This document shows positions 1 to 8,418 of a stretch of 64,000 nucleotides of DNA, piece after piece. The translations under genes were made by a program, and so were the position numbers. How positions within the stretch are numbered: position 1 is the stretch's first letter; the number at the start of each line of letters is the position of its first letter. Origin of the DNA: Bacteroidia bacterium (GTDB lineage: Bacteria > Bacteroidota > Bacteroidia > Flavobacteriales_E > Vicingaceae). The stretch spans positions 62,001 through 126,000 of the forward strand of contig JAUIMG010000003.1 of NCBI GenBank assembly GCA_030433355.1. The letters run 5' to 3'. The notes under the pieces are model-generated. The model was not told the origin of the DNA. It ran no database searches and saw nothing but the letters and a program-made list of their open reading frames with translations.

Positions 1-43
1 TGGATCAACTGCAGAAAAATATGAAAAACTTGTTATTCTTTAG
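1..43 (+). CDS. Probable 3' end of porU (T9SS sortase), partial
   Basis: The window opens inside a reading frame (codons from base 2) that ends at TAG 41-43 and encodes a tail ending KYEKLVIL. That ending is typical of the C-terminal sorting-type beta domain, and PorU, the T9SS sortase, usually lies directly upstream of porV. Both the family tail and the neighbour support porU, but only 13 codons are visible. The other two frames also stop within 70 bases, so this is a contextual guess. Confidence 0.35.
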   Translation, partial: GSTAEKYEKLVIL

Positions 44-60
44 TCTACCTCCAACTTTGT

Positions 61-68
61 TATATTTG
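61..68 (+). promoter_or_regulatory. Bacteroidota -7 box upstream of porV
   Basis: TATATTTG matches the phylum consensus TAnnTTTG exactly and ends 18 bases before the GTG start of porV. No TTG lies at the preferred 17-23 base spacing upstream. If used, porV would be transcribed separately from the preceding gene. Confidence 0.45.
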
Positions 69-86
69 TAACCCTTTTTTAATATC

Positions 87-1364
87 GTGAAGAGAATTTA
101 TAAGATTTATATAGCTGCCGGAATATTTTTAGGGGCTTATACTGAAGCGAATGCTCAGGTTAATAATTCAAATGTTTCTGAGGTTTTTGAATTAAACACC
201 ATTACAACCGCAGTACCTTTTCTATTAATAGCACCTGATGCTAGAGGAGGAGCATTGGGGGATGCAGGTGTATCAACAAGTCCTGATATTGCATCTAGTC
301 ATTGGAATCCCTCAAAATTGGCTTTTTTAGAGGGCTCCGGAGGGGCATCTATTTCTTATTCCCCTTGGTTAAGAAATTTAGTAGGAGATATAAGTTTATC
401 TTATGTTTCAGGATATTATAAGCTAAATAGGATGTCTACATTAGGTGCATCTTTTAGATATTTTTCACTCGGTGACATAACTTTTACTGATATTAATGGA
501 AATACGATAGGTAACTTCACACCTAATGAATTAGCTTTTGACGTTACTTATGCAATGAAGCTTTCAGAGAGATGGGCGTTTGCAATGACGGCTCGTTATA
601 TTAATTCCAATTTAACGCAAGGAATAACCGTAAATAACCAAGAAACTAGCGCAGGTAGCTCTGTTGCAGTAGATGTTTCAACTTATTATGAAAACGACGA
701 AATTCAAATTGGTGATTATGATGCAATCTTCAGAGCAGGAGCTAATATTTCTAATATTGGAGCCAAAATGAGTTATACTGATAACAACGAAAGTGATTTC
801 TTGCCAACAAACCTAAGAATTGGACCATCTTTATCTATAGAGTTTGATGATTACAATACGATAACTATATTGGCTGAAGCTAACAAACTGTTAGTGCCAA
901 CACCGCCAATTTATAAATTGGATGAAACAGGCACCATTATAAGAGATTCAGAAGGGAATCCTGAGATTTTAGCAGGTAGAGATCCTAATGTTGGAATTGT
1001 TAGTGGTATGTTAGGCTCGTTTTCAGATGCCCCAGGAATAGTAGAAAGTATTGATGCAAATGGCAATGCTGTTATTCAACAAGGTAGTGTGTTTAGAGAA
1101 GAAATGAATGAAATAACATTGTCTGGAGGCTTAGAGTACTGGTATGATAACCAATTTGCAGTTAGAATGGGCTATTTCTATGAGCATCCTACAAAAGGTA
1201 ACAGACAATATTTTACCGTAGGTTTAGGTCTTAAGCTTTCTGTTTTTAGTTTAGATATGGCATACCTAATTGCAAACGCTCAACAAAATCCTTTAGCTAA
1301 TACCATTCGGTTCTCGCTAAACTTTGATTTTGATTCTTTTGCTAGTCAGAAAGAAGAAAATTAG
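87..1364 (+). CDS. porV: Type IX secretion outer membrane shuttle PorV
   Basis: PorV (LptO) is a FadL-like outer membrane barrel that binds the C-terminal signal of T9SS cargo and delivers it to the PorU sortase. The 425-residue product has a signal peptide (cleavage near residue 23, EANAQ) and then the family's opening pattern: a TAVPFLLIAPDARGGALGDAG motif around 40-60 and HWNPSKLAF around 72. Alternating hydrophobic strands follow to a terminal Phe-rich strand. The start is GTG at 87; no ATG lies nearby in frame. It is followed 3 bases later by ispF. The two T9SS cargo-like proteins at 17.1-19.0 kb are plausible clients. Confidence 0.93.
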   Translation: MKRIYKIYIAAGIFLGAYTEANAQVNNSNVSEVFELNTITTAVPFLLIAPDARGGALGDAGVSTSPDIASSHWNPSKLAFLEGSGGASISYSPWLRNLVGDISLSYVSGYYKLNRMSTLGASFRYFSLGDITFTDINGNTIGNFTPNELAFDVTYAMKLSERWAFAMTARYINSNLTQGITVNNQETSAGSSVAVDVSTYYENDEIQIGDYDAIFRAGANISNIGAKMSYTDNNESDFLPTNLRIGPSLSIEFDDYNTITILAEANKLLVPTPPIYKLDETGTIIRDSEGNPEILAGRDPNVGIVSGMLGSFSDAPGIVESIDANGNAVIQQGSVFREEMNEITLSGGLEYWYDNQFAVRMGYFYEHPTKGNRQYFTVGLGLKLSVFSLDMAYLIANAQQNPLANTIRFSLNFDFDSFASQKEEN

Positions 1365-1367
1365 GGT

Positions 1368-1847
1368 ATGAAGTTTAGAGTTGGTTTTGGATTTGATGTT
1401 CATCAATTAGAAGAGAATAAAGATTTTTATTTGGGTGGCATAAAAGTGCCACATTCGAAGGGGGCTGTTGGTCACTCAGATGCAGATGTTTTAATTCATA
1501 CAATCTGCGATGCATTATTGGGTGCTGCAAACCTAAGAGATATTGGCTTTCATTTTCCTCCAACAGATAATCAATATAAAGGCATAGATAGTAAGATTTT
1601 ACTCAAAGATGTTATCAAATTAATTAAAGAGAAAGGGTATAGTATCTCTAATATTGACTCAACAATAGCTATTCAAGAGCCGAAAATAAATCCGCATATC
1701 CCTGCTATGAAAAAAGTGCTTGCAGATTGTATGCAAATTGATGAAGAGGATATATCTATTAAAGCTACAACAACGGAAAGATTAGGCTTTGAGGGCAGGG
1801 AAGAAGGGGTTTCAGCCTATGCCACAGTTTTGATATTTAAACCTTAG
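1368..1847 (+). CDS. ispF: 2-C-methyl-D-erythritol 2,4-cyclodiphosphate synthase
   Basis: This cytoplasmic trimer forms MEcPP and CMP in the non-mevalonate isoprenoid pathway. The 159-residue length is typical. The zinc ligands are visible as Asp10 and His12 (GFDVHQL) and His44 in the HSDADVLIH segment. The ATTTERLGFEGR stretch near the C terminus supplies the CDP-binding Thr/Glu residues. ATG at 1368 is 3 bases after porV, so co-transcription with porV is likely although the functions are unrelated. Confidence 0.96.
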   Translation: MKFRVGFGFDVHQLEENKDFYLGGIKVPHSKGAVGHSDADVLIHTICDALLGAANLRDIGFHFPPTDNQYKGIDSKILLKDVIKLIKEKGYSISNIDSTIAIQEPKINPHIPAMKKVLADCMQIDEEDISIKATTTERLGFEGREEGVSAYATVLIFKP

Positions 1848-1865
1848 CTTTAAGAAAACTTTAAT

Positions 1866-2324
1866 TTGAAAGAGAATAGACTTTCTATAAACTACAAGAG
1901 TTATTCAAAAGAAGACTTGCCTTTAAACTATAAAACACTTATAGAAAAAGCTAAAAATGCTTCAAAAATAGCATATGCGCCTTATTCTAAGTTTCATGTA
2001 GGAGCCTCTATTCTACTAGAGAATGGCTCCATCTTAGTAGCAAATAATCAAGAAAATGCAGCTTTCCCTTCCGGACTTTGCGCAGAAAGAGTTGTTCTAT
2101 TTTATAAAGGAGCAAACTTTCCTAAGGAAACAATTAAAGCAATGGCTATTTATTCTCCAAGTCAACAACTTGTTTCTCCTTGTGGCTCATGCAGACAAGT
2201 AATGGTTGAGTCAGAAAAGCGTAACAGCAATCCAATAAAACTAGTAATCAGTAGCAACCATAGTGAAGTGATTGAATTTGAAGCATTTTCTGATATTTTA
2301 CCATTTCCTTTTATTGAATTTTAA
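1866..2324 (+). CDS. cdd: Cytidine deaminase
   Basis: It hydrolyses cytidine and deoxycytidine to uridine and deoxyuridine for pyrimidine salvage. The 152-residue protein is of the short homotetrameric type. Its zinc site is cysteine-rich: CAER (Cys and catalytic Glu, following the NAAFPSGL substrate loop) and PCGSC. The start is TTG at 1866, 18 bases after ispF; no ATG is in frame before the conserved YAPYSKFHVGA segment. Other pyrimidine genes in the window are upp and pyrE, but they are not linked to it. Confidence 0.94.
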   Translation: MKENRLSINYKSYSKEDLPLNYKTLIEKAKNASKIAYAPYSKFHVGASILLENGSILVANNQENAAFPSGLCAERVVLFYKGANFPKETIKAMAIYSPSQQLVSPCGSCRQVMVESEKRNSNPIKLVISSNHSEVIEFEAFSDILPFPFIEF

Positions 2325-2363
2325 ACTCTTGCTTTAAAAGGTTAATTCTTGGCACTTTTATCC

Positions 2364-2371
2364 TAAATTTG
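2364..2371 (+). promoter_or_regulatory. Predicted -7 box for pdhA-pdhC
   Basis: TAAATTTG is a perfect TAnnTTTG match and ends 19 bases before the pdhA ATG. The nearest TTG (2349-2351) is only 12 bases upstream, too close for a canonical -33 element, so the call rests on the -7 box and its position in the 66-base gap after cdd. Confidence 0.5.
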
Positions 2372-2390
2372 TGAACCTTAATAAAAAATT

Positions 2391-3455
2391 ATGGCTACAA
2401 AGACACAGGTAAAAAAGTCAAGTACAGCGGTATCTTCAAAGGCATCTAAGAAAGAAACTTCTACAGCTAAAAAGTTTGGGAAGGATACTTATTTGAAGTG
2501 GTATGAGTCGATGCTTTTAATGAGAAAGTTTGAAGAAAAAGCGGGACAACTTTATATTCAACAAAAAATTAGAGGTTTTTGTCATTTATATATAGGTCAA
2601 GAAGCATTAGTTGCTGGAGCGGTATCAGCATTGAAACCTACAGATAATATGATTACTGCTTATAGAGATCATGCGCATCCTATTGGATTGGGAATGGATC
2701 CAAAATATGTAATGGCAGAATTATATGGAAAAGAAACTGGTTGTACCAAAGGGAAAGGTGGTTCAATGCATATGTTCGATAAAGAATTAAACTTTTTTGG
2801 CGGACACGGTATCGTTGGAGGGCAAATACCTTTAGGAGCAGGAATAGCATTTGCTGATAAATATAAAGGAAACGACAATGTTACTCTATGTTATATGGGC
2901 GATGGTGCCGTTAGGCAAGGAGCATTTCATGAAGCATTAAATATGGCTATGAATTGGAAGTTACCCGTGATTTTTATTATTGAAAATAATAATTATGCTA
3001 TGGGAACCTCTGTTGAAAGAGTTTCGAATGTCACTAATTTAAATGTTTTGGCTGAAGGATATGAGATGCCAAACGAACAGGTAGATGGTATGAGTTGTGA
3101 AACGGTTCATAATTCAATTGAAAGAGCTGTTGAGAGAGCTAGAAAAGGAGAAGGCCCAACTCTTTTAGAGATGAGAACTTATAGATATAAAGGACATTCT
3201 ATGTCTGATCCTGCAAAATATAGAACAAAAGACGAATTGGAAGAATATAAATTATTAGATCCAATTGAAAGTGCTTTAAATGTTATAAAGCAAAATAAAT
3301 ACGCTACTGAAAAGGAAATTGAAGCAATTAAGAAAAGGGTTGCTGATCAAGTAGCAGAATCAATTGAATTCTCAGAAAATTCAGATTACCCTGATGCTTC
3401 TGAGTTATACAAGGATGTATATAAGCAAGAGGATTATCCTTTTATTATAGAATAA
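2391..3455 (+). CDS. pdhA: Pyruvate dehydrogenase E1 component, alpha subunit
   Basis: It is the thiamine-diphosphate subunit that decarboxylates pyruvate and passes acetyl groups to the E2 lipoyl arm. The thiamine-diphosphate/Mg motif starts GDGAVRQGAFHEA and ends NNNYAMGTS, and the phosphorylation-loop region YRYKGHSMSDPAKYR is conserved. At 354 residues it carries about 25 extra N-terminal residues rich in Lys, Ser and Thr before FGKDTYLKWYESM, which look disordered. pdhC follows 14 bases later. No E1-beta gene is present here, so it must be encoded elsewhere. Confidence 0.95.
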   Translation: MATKTQVKKSSTAVSSKASKKETSTAKKFGKDTYLKWYESMLLMRKFEEKAGQLYIQQKIRGFCHLYIGQEALVAGAVSALKPTDNMITAYRDHAHPIGLGMDPKYVMAELYGKETGCTKGKGGSMHMFDKELNFFGGHGIVGGQIPLGAGIAFADKYKGNDNVTLCYMGDGAVRQGAFHEALNMAMNWKLPVIFIIENNNYAMGTSVERVSNVTNLNVLAEGYEMPNEQVDGMSCETVHNSIERAVERARKGEGPTLLEMRTYRYKGHSMSDPAKYRTKDELEEYKLLDPIESALNVIKQNKYATEKEIEAIKKRVADQVAESIEFSENSDYPDASELYKDVYKQEDYPFIIE

Positions 3456-3469
3456 TATTTTAGATTGAT

Positions 3470-5068
3470 ATGGCTGAGATAATAAAAATGCCAAAGCTAA
3501 GTGACACTATGGAAGAAGGTGTTGTAGCTCAATGGCATAAAAAGGTTGGAGACAAGGTTGATGATGGAGAATTACTAGCGGATATTGAAACTGATAAAGC
3601 TACTATGGAGTTTGAGTCTTTTCAATCGGGTGTATTGTTGCATCAAGGAGTAAATGAAGGTGAGACAGCTAAGGTTGATTCTATTCTTGCAATTTTAGGC
3701 GAAAAAGGAGAAGATATTAGTCACCTTTTAAATGGGAATAGTAGCCCTTCATCAGAAGCTAAAAATGAAGTTAAAGCAGTAAATAGCTCAGAAGAAAAAA
3801 AGTCTGCTCCTTCTGAATCTGTTGACTTAAGTGCTATTAATGCTAAAATCATTAAGATGCCTAAGTTGAGTGATACCATGACTGAAGGAACTGTAGCTTC
3901 ATGGCAAAAGAAAGTAGGAGATAAAGTTGAATCAGGAGAGATTTTAGCGGAGATAGAAACAGATAAAGCAACCATGGAATTTGAGTCATTTGAAGACGGA
4001 GAATTGCTTTATCAAGGAGTAAAAGAAGGTGATTCTGCGGAGGTAGATGCTATATTAGCCATCGTTGGAGAAAAAGGATCTGATTATCAAAAATTAATAG
4101 ACAATTTTGGTTCTAGTGATACGGAGAAAGAAGTTGTTCCTAAAAGCGAAGCTAAAGTGTCTGCTAATACTAATAACGAAGCTGTTTCTAGGGCAGAAAG
4201 CATAGTAGATAGCGGCGATAGAATTAAAATATCTCCTTTAGCTAAAAAACTAGCTAAGGAACAAAATATACCTTTAAATCAGCTCAAAGGAAGTGGTGAG
4301 GGAGGAAGAATTGTAAAGCGCGATGTCGAGAATTTTACACCAACATCTTCTTCTAGTGCTAGTTCGAGTATTTCTAGCTCAGTAACTCTTGAAACAAAAG
4401 AGACTCCTGTTTCTCAAATGAGGAAAACTATTGCAAAGCGTTTAAGTGAAAGTAAGTTTACAGCTCCGCACTTCTATCTGACTATAGATATTGACATGGA
4501 TGAAGCCATAGCTTCAAGAAAAGCAATTAACTCTATTCCGGATACAAAAGTTTCATTTAACGATTTAGTTATTAAAGCAGCAGCAGCAGCATTAAAAAAG
4601 CATCCAGCTGTTAATTCCTCATGGTTAGGAGATACCATTAAAACCTATCAGGAAGTGAATGTTGGAGTAGCAGTAGCAGTAGACGAAGGTTTATTAGTTC
4701 CTGTTGTAAGAAATGCAGATACTAAGCAATTAACAACTATTTCTGCAGAGGTTAAGAATTACGCTCAATTAGCTAGAGATAAAAAATTGCAACCCCAAGA
4801 TTGGGAAGGAAGCACATTCTCTATATCTAACTTAGGAATGTTTGGTATAGAAGAATTTACTGCAATAATAAATCCACCAAATGCTTGTATTATGGCTGTG
4901 GGAGCTATACGCCAAGAGCCTGTTGTAAAAGATGGTGAAATTGTTATTGGAAATAGAATGAAAGTCACTTTGTCATGTGATCATAGAGTTGTAGATGGAG
5001 CTGTAGGCTCTCAGTTTTTAGAAACCTTTAAGACCTATCTGCAAAACCCTGTTACAATTTTAGCTTAA
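3470..5068 (+). CDS. pdhC: Pyruvate dehydrogenase E2, dihydrolipoamide acetyltransferase
   Basis: This is the E2 core of the pyruvate dehydrogenase complex. Two lipoyl domains are visible (about 1-75 and 127-200), each with the lipoylated lysine in an ETDKATMEFE motif. A Ser/Glu-rich linker follows, then the E3-binding domain near 255-290 (ISPLAKKLA, GSGEGGRIVKRDV) and a Ser-rich hinge. The catalytic acyltransferase domain ends with the active-site SCDHRVVDGA. The 532-residue length fits a two-lipoyl E2. The partner pdhA lies directly upstream, and a strong hairpin follows the stop codon. Confidence 0.96.
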   Translation: MAEIIKMPKLSDTMEEGVVAQWHKKVGDKVDDGELLADIETDKATMEFESFQSGVLLHQGVNEGETAKVDSILAILGEKGEDISHLLNGNSSPSSEAKNEVKAVNSSEEKKSAPSESVDLSAINAKIIKMPKLSDTMTEGTVASWQKKVGDKVESGEILAEIETDKATMEFESFEDGELLYQGVKEGDSAEVDAILAIVGEKGSDYQKLIDNFGSSDTEKEVVPKSEAKVSANTNNEAVSRAESIVDSGDRIKISPLAKKLAKEQNIPLNQLKGSGEGGRIVKRDVENFTPTSSSSASSSISSSVTLETKETPVSQMRKTIAKRLSESKFTAPHFYLTIDIDMDEAIASRKAINSIPDTKVSFNDLVIKAAAAALKKHPAVNSSWLGDTIKTYQEVNVGVAVAVDEGLLVPVVRNADTKQLTTISAEVKNYAQLARDKKLQPQDWEGSTFSISNLGMFGIEEFTAIINPPNACIMAVGAIRQEPVVKDGEIVIGNRMKVTLSCDHRVVDGAVGSQFLETFKTYLQNPVTILA

Positions 5069-5092
5069 AAAACTTTTACTATACGAAATATG

Positions 5093-5128
5093 AAGGCCTG
5101 AATTAAAAACTTAATTCAGGCCTTTGCT
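5093..5128. terminator. Bidirectional terminator between pdhC and the cupredoxin gene
   Basis: There is a perfect 14-bp stem (5093-5106 with 5111-5124) and a 4-base AAAC loop, followed by a T-rich TTTGCTTT on the plus side. It sits between convergent genes and probably serves both. Confidence 0.8.
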
Positions 5129-5149
5129 TTACTAACTAACTATGTAGTT

Positions 5150-5671
5150 TTATTGAACATTCATTCTACCTATCATATTAGGATAGTGACCAGGGAATGT
5201 ACATATGTAATGATATGAGCCAGCTTCAGGGCTATTAAACTCTATGGTGGTTTCCTCACCCATTTTTAGGACTTTAGTGTTTACAATAACTCTGTTGTCT
5301 TTTGGAACAAAACTATTAGCTTCACCTGCAGCAATGCCTGCAGTAGCTATTTCTTGACCACTTCCTAAGGCTACTAAAACAAAGTTATGTAGCATACCTG
5401 CCATTACACTTTCGTTTTTAAGAGTTAGTCTCACTTTAGAATTTTTAGGAATAGTCAATGTTTTTGGTTCAAATGCAATCTCAGTCATTGTTTCGCCTTT
5501 TGCTATAAGCGTAATTTCAACCAATTCTCTCTCTACTTCTTTTTCTGTTGCTTCTGCTTTTACTTTAGTTTGACTAGTCTTTTCTGTCTGACTAGAGTTA
5601 TCAGACTTTTCAGTACTTCCTCCGCAAGATGTTAATACAACACTGCAAATTATAAATATTATTTTCTTCAT
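5150..5671 (-). CDS. Azurin/plastocyanin-like blue copper lipoprotein
   Basis: It is predicted to be a type 1 copper electron carrier tethered in the envelope. A lipoprotein signal (CSVVLTSCGG) is followed by a Glu/Lys/Thr-rich linker and a cupredoxin domain. The copper ligands read as His in the HNFVLV strand, then Cys, His and Met in CTFPGHYPNM. I place the start at ATG 5671, which puts the charged n-region MKKI at the terminus; a frame opening 27 bases earlier is possible but would spoil the signal peptide. The electron donor and acceptor are unknown, and auracyanin-like roles are also possible. Confidence 0.88.
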   Translation of the reverse strand: MKKIIFIICSVVLTSCGGSTEKSDNSSQTEKTSQTKVKAEATEKEVERELVEITLIAKGETMTEIAFEPKTLTIPKNSKVRLTLKNESVMAGMLHNFVLVALGSGQEIATAGIAAGEANSFVPKDNRVIVNTKVLKMGEETTIEFNSPEAGSYHYICTFPGHYPNMIGRMNVQ

Positions 5672-5715
5672 ACTATTTAAAACAGTGCTTTCCATCAAAT
5701 GTTCACTTTAGAATG

Positions 5716-6309
5716 CTATAAACCTAAGCCAAATCCAATTCTTATAATTGGATTTGTGTAAGGCGTGTTAAATGTTTCGTTAAGGTTGTAAAGTAATAGA
5801 ATACTGAAAAAGGATCTACTCCCCATCATTGACCTGTAGCCACCCCCAACAAAAATGCTGGTTACATTAGCTCTTTCTTCAGGATTGTTTAAATCATTTA
5901 GATTCAATAACTCATATTCGAGATGAGCAATAAAGTTTTCCAAAAAGTAATATTGACCAAAAACGCCACCACCATAAGTATTTGATTTGTATTTGTAAAA
6001 TTGAAAGTCCTGCTCAAAATATTGATATCTTAATCCTATTCCCGCTAAAAAATTATCAGTAAACATGTAACCAATATTGGGAGAAACTTCAATAAATGTT
6101 GCACTTCCAAACTGAGCACCTAAAATACCGCCAACGACTAATCTACTAGCATCAAATCCTTTCTTTTTGTCCTTAGTCGGCGTTGGGCTAATATCTCCTA
6201 AATCTTGAGCTTGAGCTTTTATTTCATAATTACTGCTTAATAATATCAAGCTTATGATGCTTATTCTCAGAATTGACTCAAACTTATAATAAACGTTAAA
6301 AATGCCCAT
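5716..6309 (-). CDS. Outer membrane beta-barrel protein
   Basis: This 197-residue protein has an N-terminal hydrophobic signal (ISIISLILLSSNYEIKAQA). Alternating aromatic/Gly strands follow, such as GIGLRYQYF and GGGVFGQYYF, ending in a short Gly-rich strand GFGLGL. This fits the OmpW/OmpA-N-like small barrel class common in Bacteroidota. It sits 17 bases upstream of the copper protein on the same strand, so the two may be co-transcribed. No ligand or role can be assigned. Confidence 0.75.
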   Translation of the reverse strand: MGIFNVYYKFESILRISIISLILLSSNYEIKAQAQDLGDISPTPTKDKKKGFDASRLVVGGILGAQFGSATFIEVSPNIGYMFTDNFLAGIGLRYQYFEQDFQFYKYKSNTYGGGVFGQYYFLENFIAHLEYELLNLNDLNNPEERANVTSIFVGGGYRSMMGSRSFFSILLLYNLNETFNTPYTNPIIRIGFGLGL

Positions 6310-6424
6310 TTGTCAAATTATTATTCCTTTTATGTAATTATGTTTTATAACTAATTGATTCATAATTAACTTGGTCTTCAGATAACTACAGTAGCAATAG
6401 TTGTTTTATGTTAAACAGTTAGGG

Positions 6425-6452
6425 AAGGAGGCTAGTGCCTCCTTTCTTTTTT
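6425..6452 (+). terminator. Plus-strand intrinsic terminator before the LytS-like gene
   Basis: An 8-bp stem (AAGGAGGC 6425-6432, GCCTCCTT 6437-6444) with a TAGT loop is followed by TCTTTTTT. No plus-strand gene lies upstream within 1.3 kb (back to pdhC, which has its own terminator). It may therefore end a small RNA or block antisense/read-through transcription. The 6310-6500 gap holds nothing else recognisable. Confidence 0.7.
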
Positions 6453-6500
6453 GTTTAGTTTAAATATAATAACATAAATTTAGTCTAATTGACTAATCGT

Positions 6501-7577
6501 ATGTCTAAAAGAAAATTATATTGGATTTCTCTAGTATCAGGATGGTTAGCATACATTTTTTTAATGTATCTGCTCAACAGATTAGGCGGAAAAACAATTA
6601 ATATATATTTTTTATTAAACCTACTTACAACTTTTACCTTGGGAATAGTTATTTCTAATCTTTACAGGTATTTAATACTGAAGTTGGATTGGTTAAAGCT
6701 TCGTATAGTTCAATTAATTCCAAGGGTTTTAAGTGCTTCTCTTCTTTGGGGTATAATTTATTTCTTCTCTCATACTCTGATTTCTGAGGTTATTATTGGG
6801 GAAGAGCCGTTCCAAATAGATGGTCTAGCGATACTTCAAACAACCTTAAATCTCGCAGTGATATTTATGGTTTGGTCTTTATTATATTTTCTTTTTCATT
6901 TTATCCAAAACTATAGAAAAGAAGAGATTAAGAACCTGAAATGGGAGGCAGCGAGAAATGAAATGGAATTAAATAAGCTTAAATCACAATTAAATCCCCA
7001 TTTTATTTTCAACTCTATGAACTCTATCCGAGCATTGGTCAACGAAAATCCTGAAAAGTCGAAGGAATCAATTACTCAGCTTTCAAATATTCTGAGAAAC
7101 TCTTTGTTGATGGGGAGAAAGAAACTCATAACGTTTAAAGAAGAACTTCAGTTAGTTAAAGATTATTTGAATTTGGAAAAAACAAGATATGAGGAGAGAT
7201 TGAATTGTGTTTCTGAAGTTGATACAGACACTTTAGATCATTGGGTGCCACCAATGATAGTTCAAACCTTGGTAGAAAATGGAATAAAACATGGGATAAG
7301 TAAAATTCCAAAAGGTGGAAATATTTTGGTGGAGGCAAAATTGAATCAGGGGGACTTAATTATTAAGATAATTAATGATGGGGAACTGATTAATGAGCCG
7401 GGCAAAGAAATAGGGTTTGGTTTAATCAATACAGAACAAAGATTAAAACTAATCTATGGAAATAAAGCAAAGTTTGAAATAAAAAATGTAGCAGGAAATA
7501 AAGTTCAAGCCGAGCTTTTAATACCTAAAGAATCAATTACGTATAAAACCGACAATAATGAAAGCACTTATAATTGA
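6501..7577 (+). CDS. LytS-family sensor histidine kinase
   Basis: It is a membrane sensor kinase of the His_kinase (PF06580) type. About four hydrophobic segments occupy the first ~140 residues and a coiled linker follows. The phospho-acceptor motif LNPHFIFNSMNSI lies near residue 170, and the HATPase domain has ENGIKHGI (N box) and GFGLINTEQRL (G box). I chose ATG 6501; an in-frame TTG at 6489 would add four residues. The gene overlaps the following LytTR regulator by 20 bases, so the two form a pair. No extracellular sensor domain is visible, so the signal is unknown. Confidence 0.92.
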   Translation: MSKRKLYWISLVSGWLAYIFLMYLLNRLGGKTINIYFLLNLLTTFTLGIVISNLYRYLILKLDWLKLRIVQLIPRVLSASLLWGIIYFFSHTLISEVIIGEEPFQIDGLAILQTTLNLAVIFMVWSLLYFLFHFIQNYRKEEIKNLKWEAARNEMELNKLKSQLNPHFIFNSMNSIRALVNENPEKSKESITQLSNILRNSLLMGRKKLITFKEELQLVKDYLNLEKTRYEERLNCVSEVDTDTLDHWVPPMIVQTLVENGIKHGISKIPKGGNILVEAKLNQGDLIIKIINDGELINEPGKEIGFGLINTEQRLKLIYGNKAKFEIKNVAGNKVQAELLIPKESITYKTDNNESTYN

Positions 7578-8295
7578 CGATGAAAGATTAGCAAGATTAG
7601 AGTTAATTGATCTTCTAAAAAATCATCCTGAAATTGAAATAATTGGAGAGTGTAACAATGCAGATTCTGCACAAAAGAAAATAGAAGTATTAAAGCCTGA
7701 TTTAATATTTTTAGATATTCAGATGCCTGCAAAAACAGGCTTTGATTTGTTAGAAGAGATCTCCTTTGTGCCAAAAGTAGTTTTTACTACAGCTTATGAT
7801 GAATATGCATTGAAAGCTTTTGAAGTAAATGCTTTCGACTATTTGCTTAAACCCATACAAAAGGAAAGGCTTGAAAGTTGTGTAAATAAGCTAATTCTAG
7901 AGCTTAAAGAAGAGAAAGCATCTATAAACGAAGTTAAAAAGGATTCAAAGTCTGCATCTTTAGGGCAAGATGATCAAGTTTTTGTGAAAGATGGCGACAA
8001 GTGCTGGTTTGTAAAATTAAAGAATGTGAGTGCTTTTGAATCTGAAGGTAACTATGTGCGAGTATATTTTGAGGGTAATAAACCACTTATTCTGAAGTCA
8101 TTAAATAGCTTAGAGGAGAAACTAGATTCTAAAGCATTTTTTAGAGCAAACCGAAAATTTATTATTAACCTCAATTGGATAGAGAAAATGGAGAACTGGT
8201 TTAATGGTGGGTTGAGAGTTAGTTTAAAAAATGGTCAACAAGTTGAAATTTCTAGGAGACAGACATCTAAATTAAAAGATATGATGAGTTTATAA
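7558..8295 (+). CDS. LytTR-family response regulator
   Basis: The 245-residue protein has an N-terminal receiver (acidic pair Asp7/Asp8, phospho-acceptor Asp53 in FLDIQMP, conserved Lys98 in LLKPI) and a C-terminal LytTR DNA-binding domain from about 140. The LytTR domain shows the usual ESEGNYVRVYF and FFRANRKFIINLNWI patterns. It is translated from an ATG inside the end of the kinase gene. Targets of LytTR proteins are usually direct-repeat sites near their own operon; I did not find a clear pair here. Confidence 0.95.
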   Translation: MKALIIDDERLARLELIDLLKNHPEIEIIGECNNADSAQKKIEVLKPDLIFLDIQMPAKTGFDLLEEISFVPKVVFTTAYDEYALKAFEVNAFDYLLKPIQKERLESCVNKLILELKEEKASINEVKKDSKSASLGQDDQVFVKDGDKCWFVKLKNVSAFESEGNYVRVYFEGNKPLILKSLNSLEEKLDSKAFFRANRKFIINLNWIEKMENWFNGGLRVSLKNGQQVEISRRQTSKLKDMMSL

Positions 8296-8308
8296 ATAGC
8301 TTATCGAA

Positions 8309-8316
8309 TAATTTTG
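8309..8316 (+). promoter_or_regulatory. Possible -7 box ahead of the orphan siaC-like gene
   Basis: TAATTTTG matches TAnnTTTG. It lies 14 bases after the LytTR stop and 102 bases before the next ATG, which would give a leader of roughly 95 bases. The leader contains a 25-codon ORF (8354-8431) overlapping the gene start. Confidence 0.3.
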
Positions 8317-8418
8317 TAATTTAATCAGCCTTTTAATAGTATAGGTATAAAAAATGCAAGCTAAAGGGATTAAAATACAGACTTTTGTTGAGCAGACGAT
8401 TGAATTGATAATTATACA

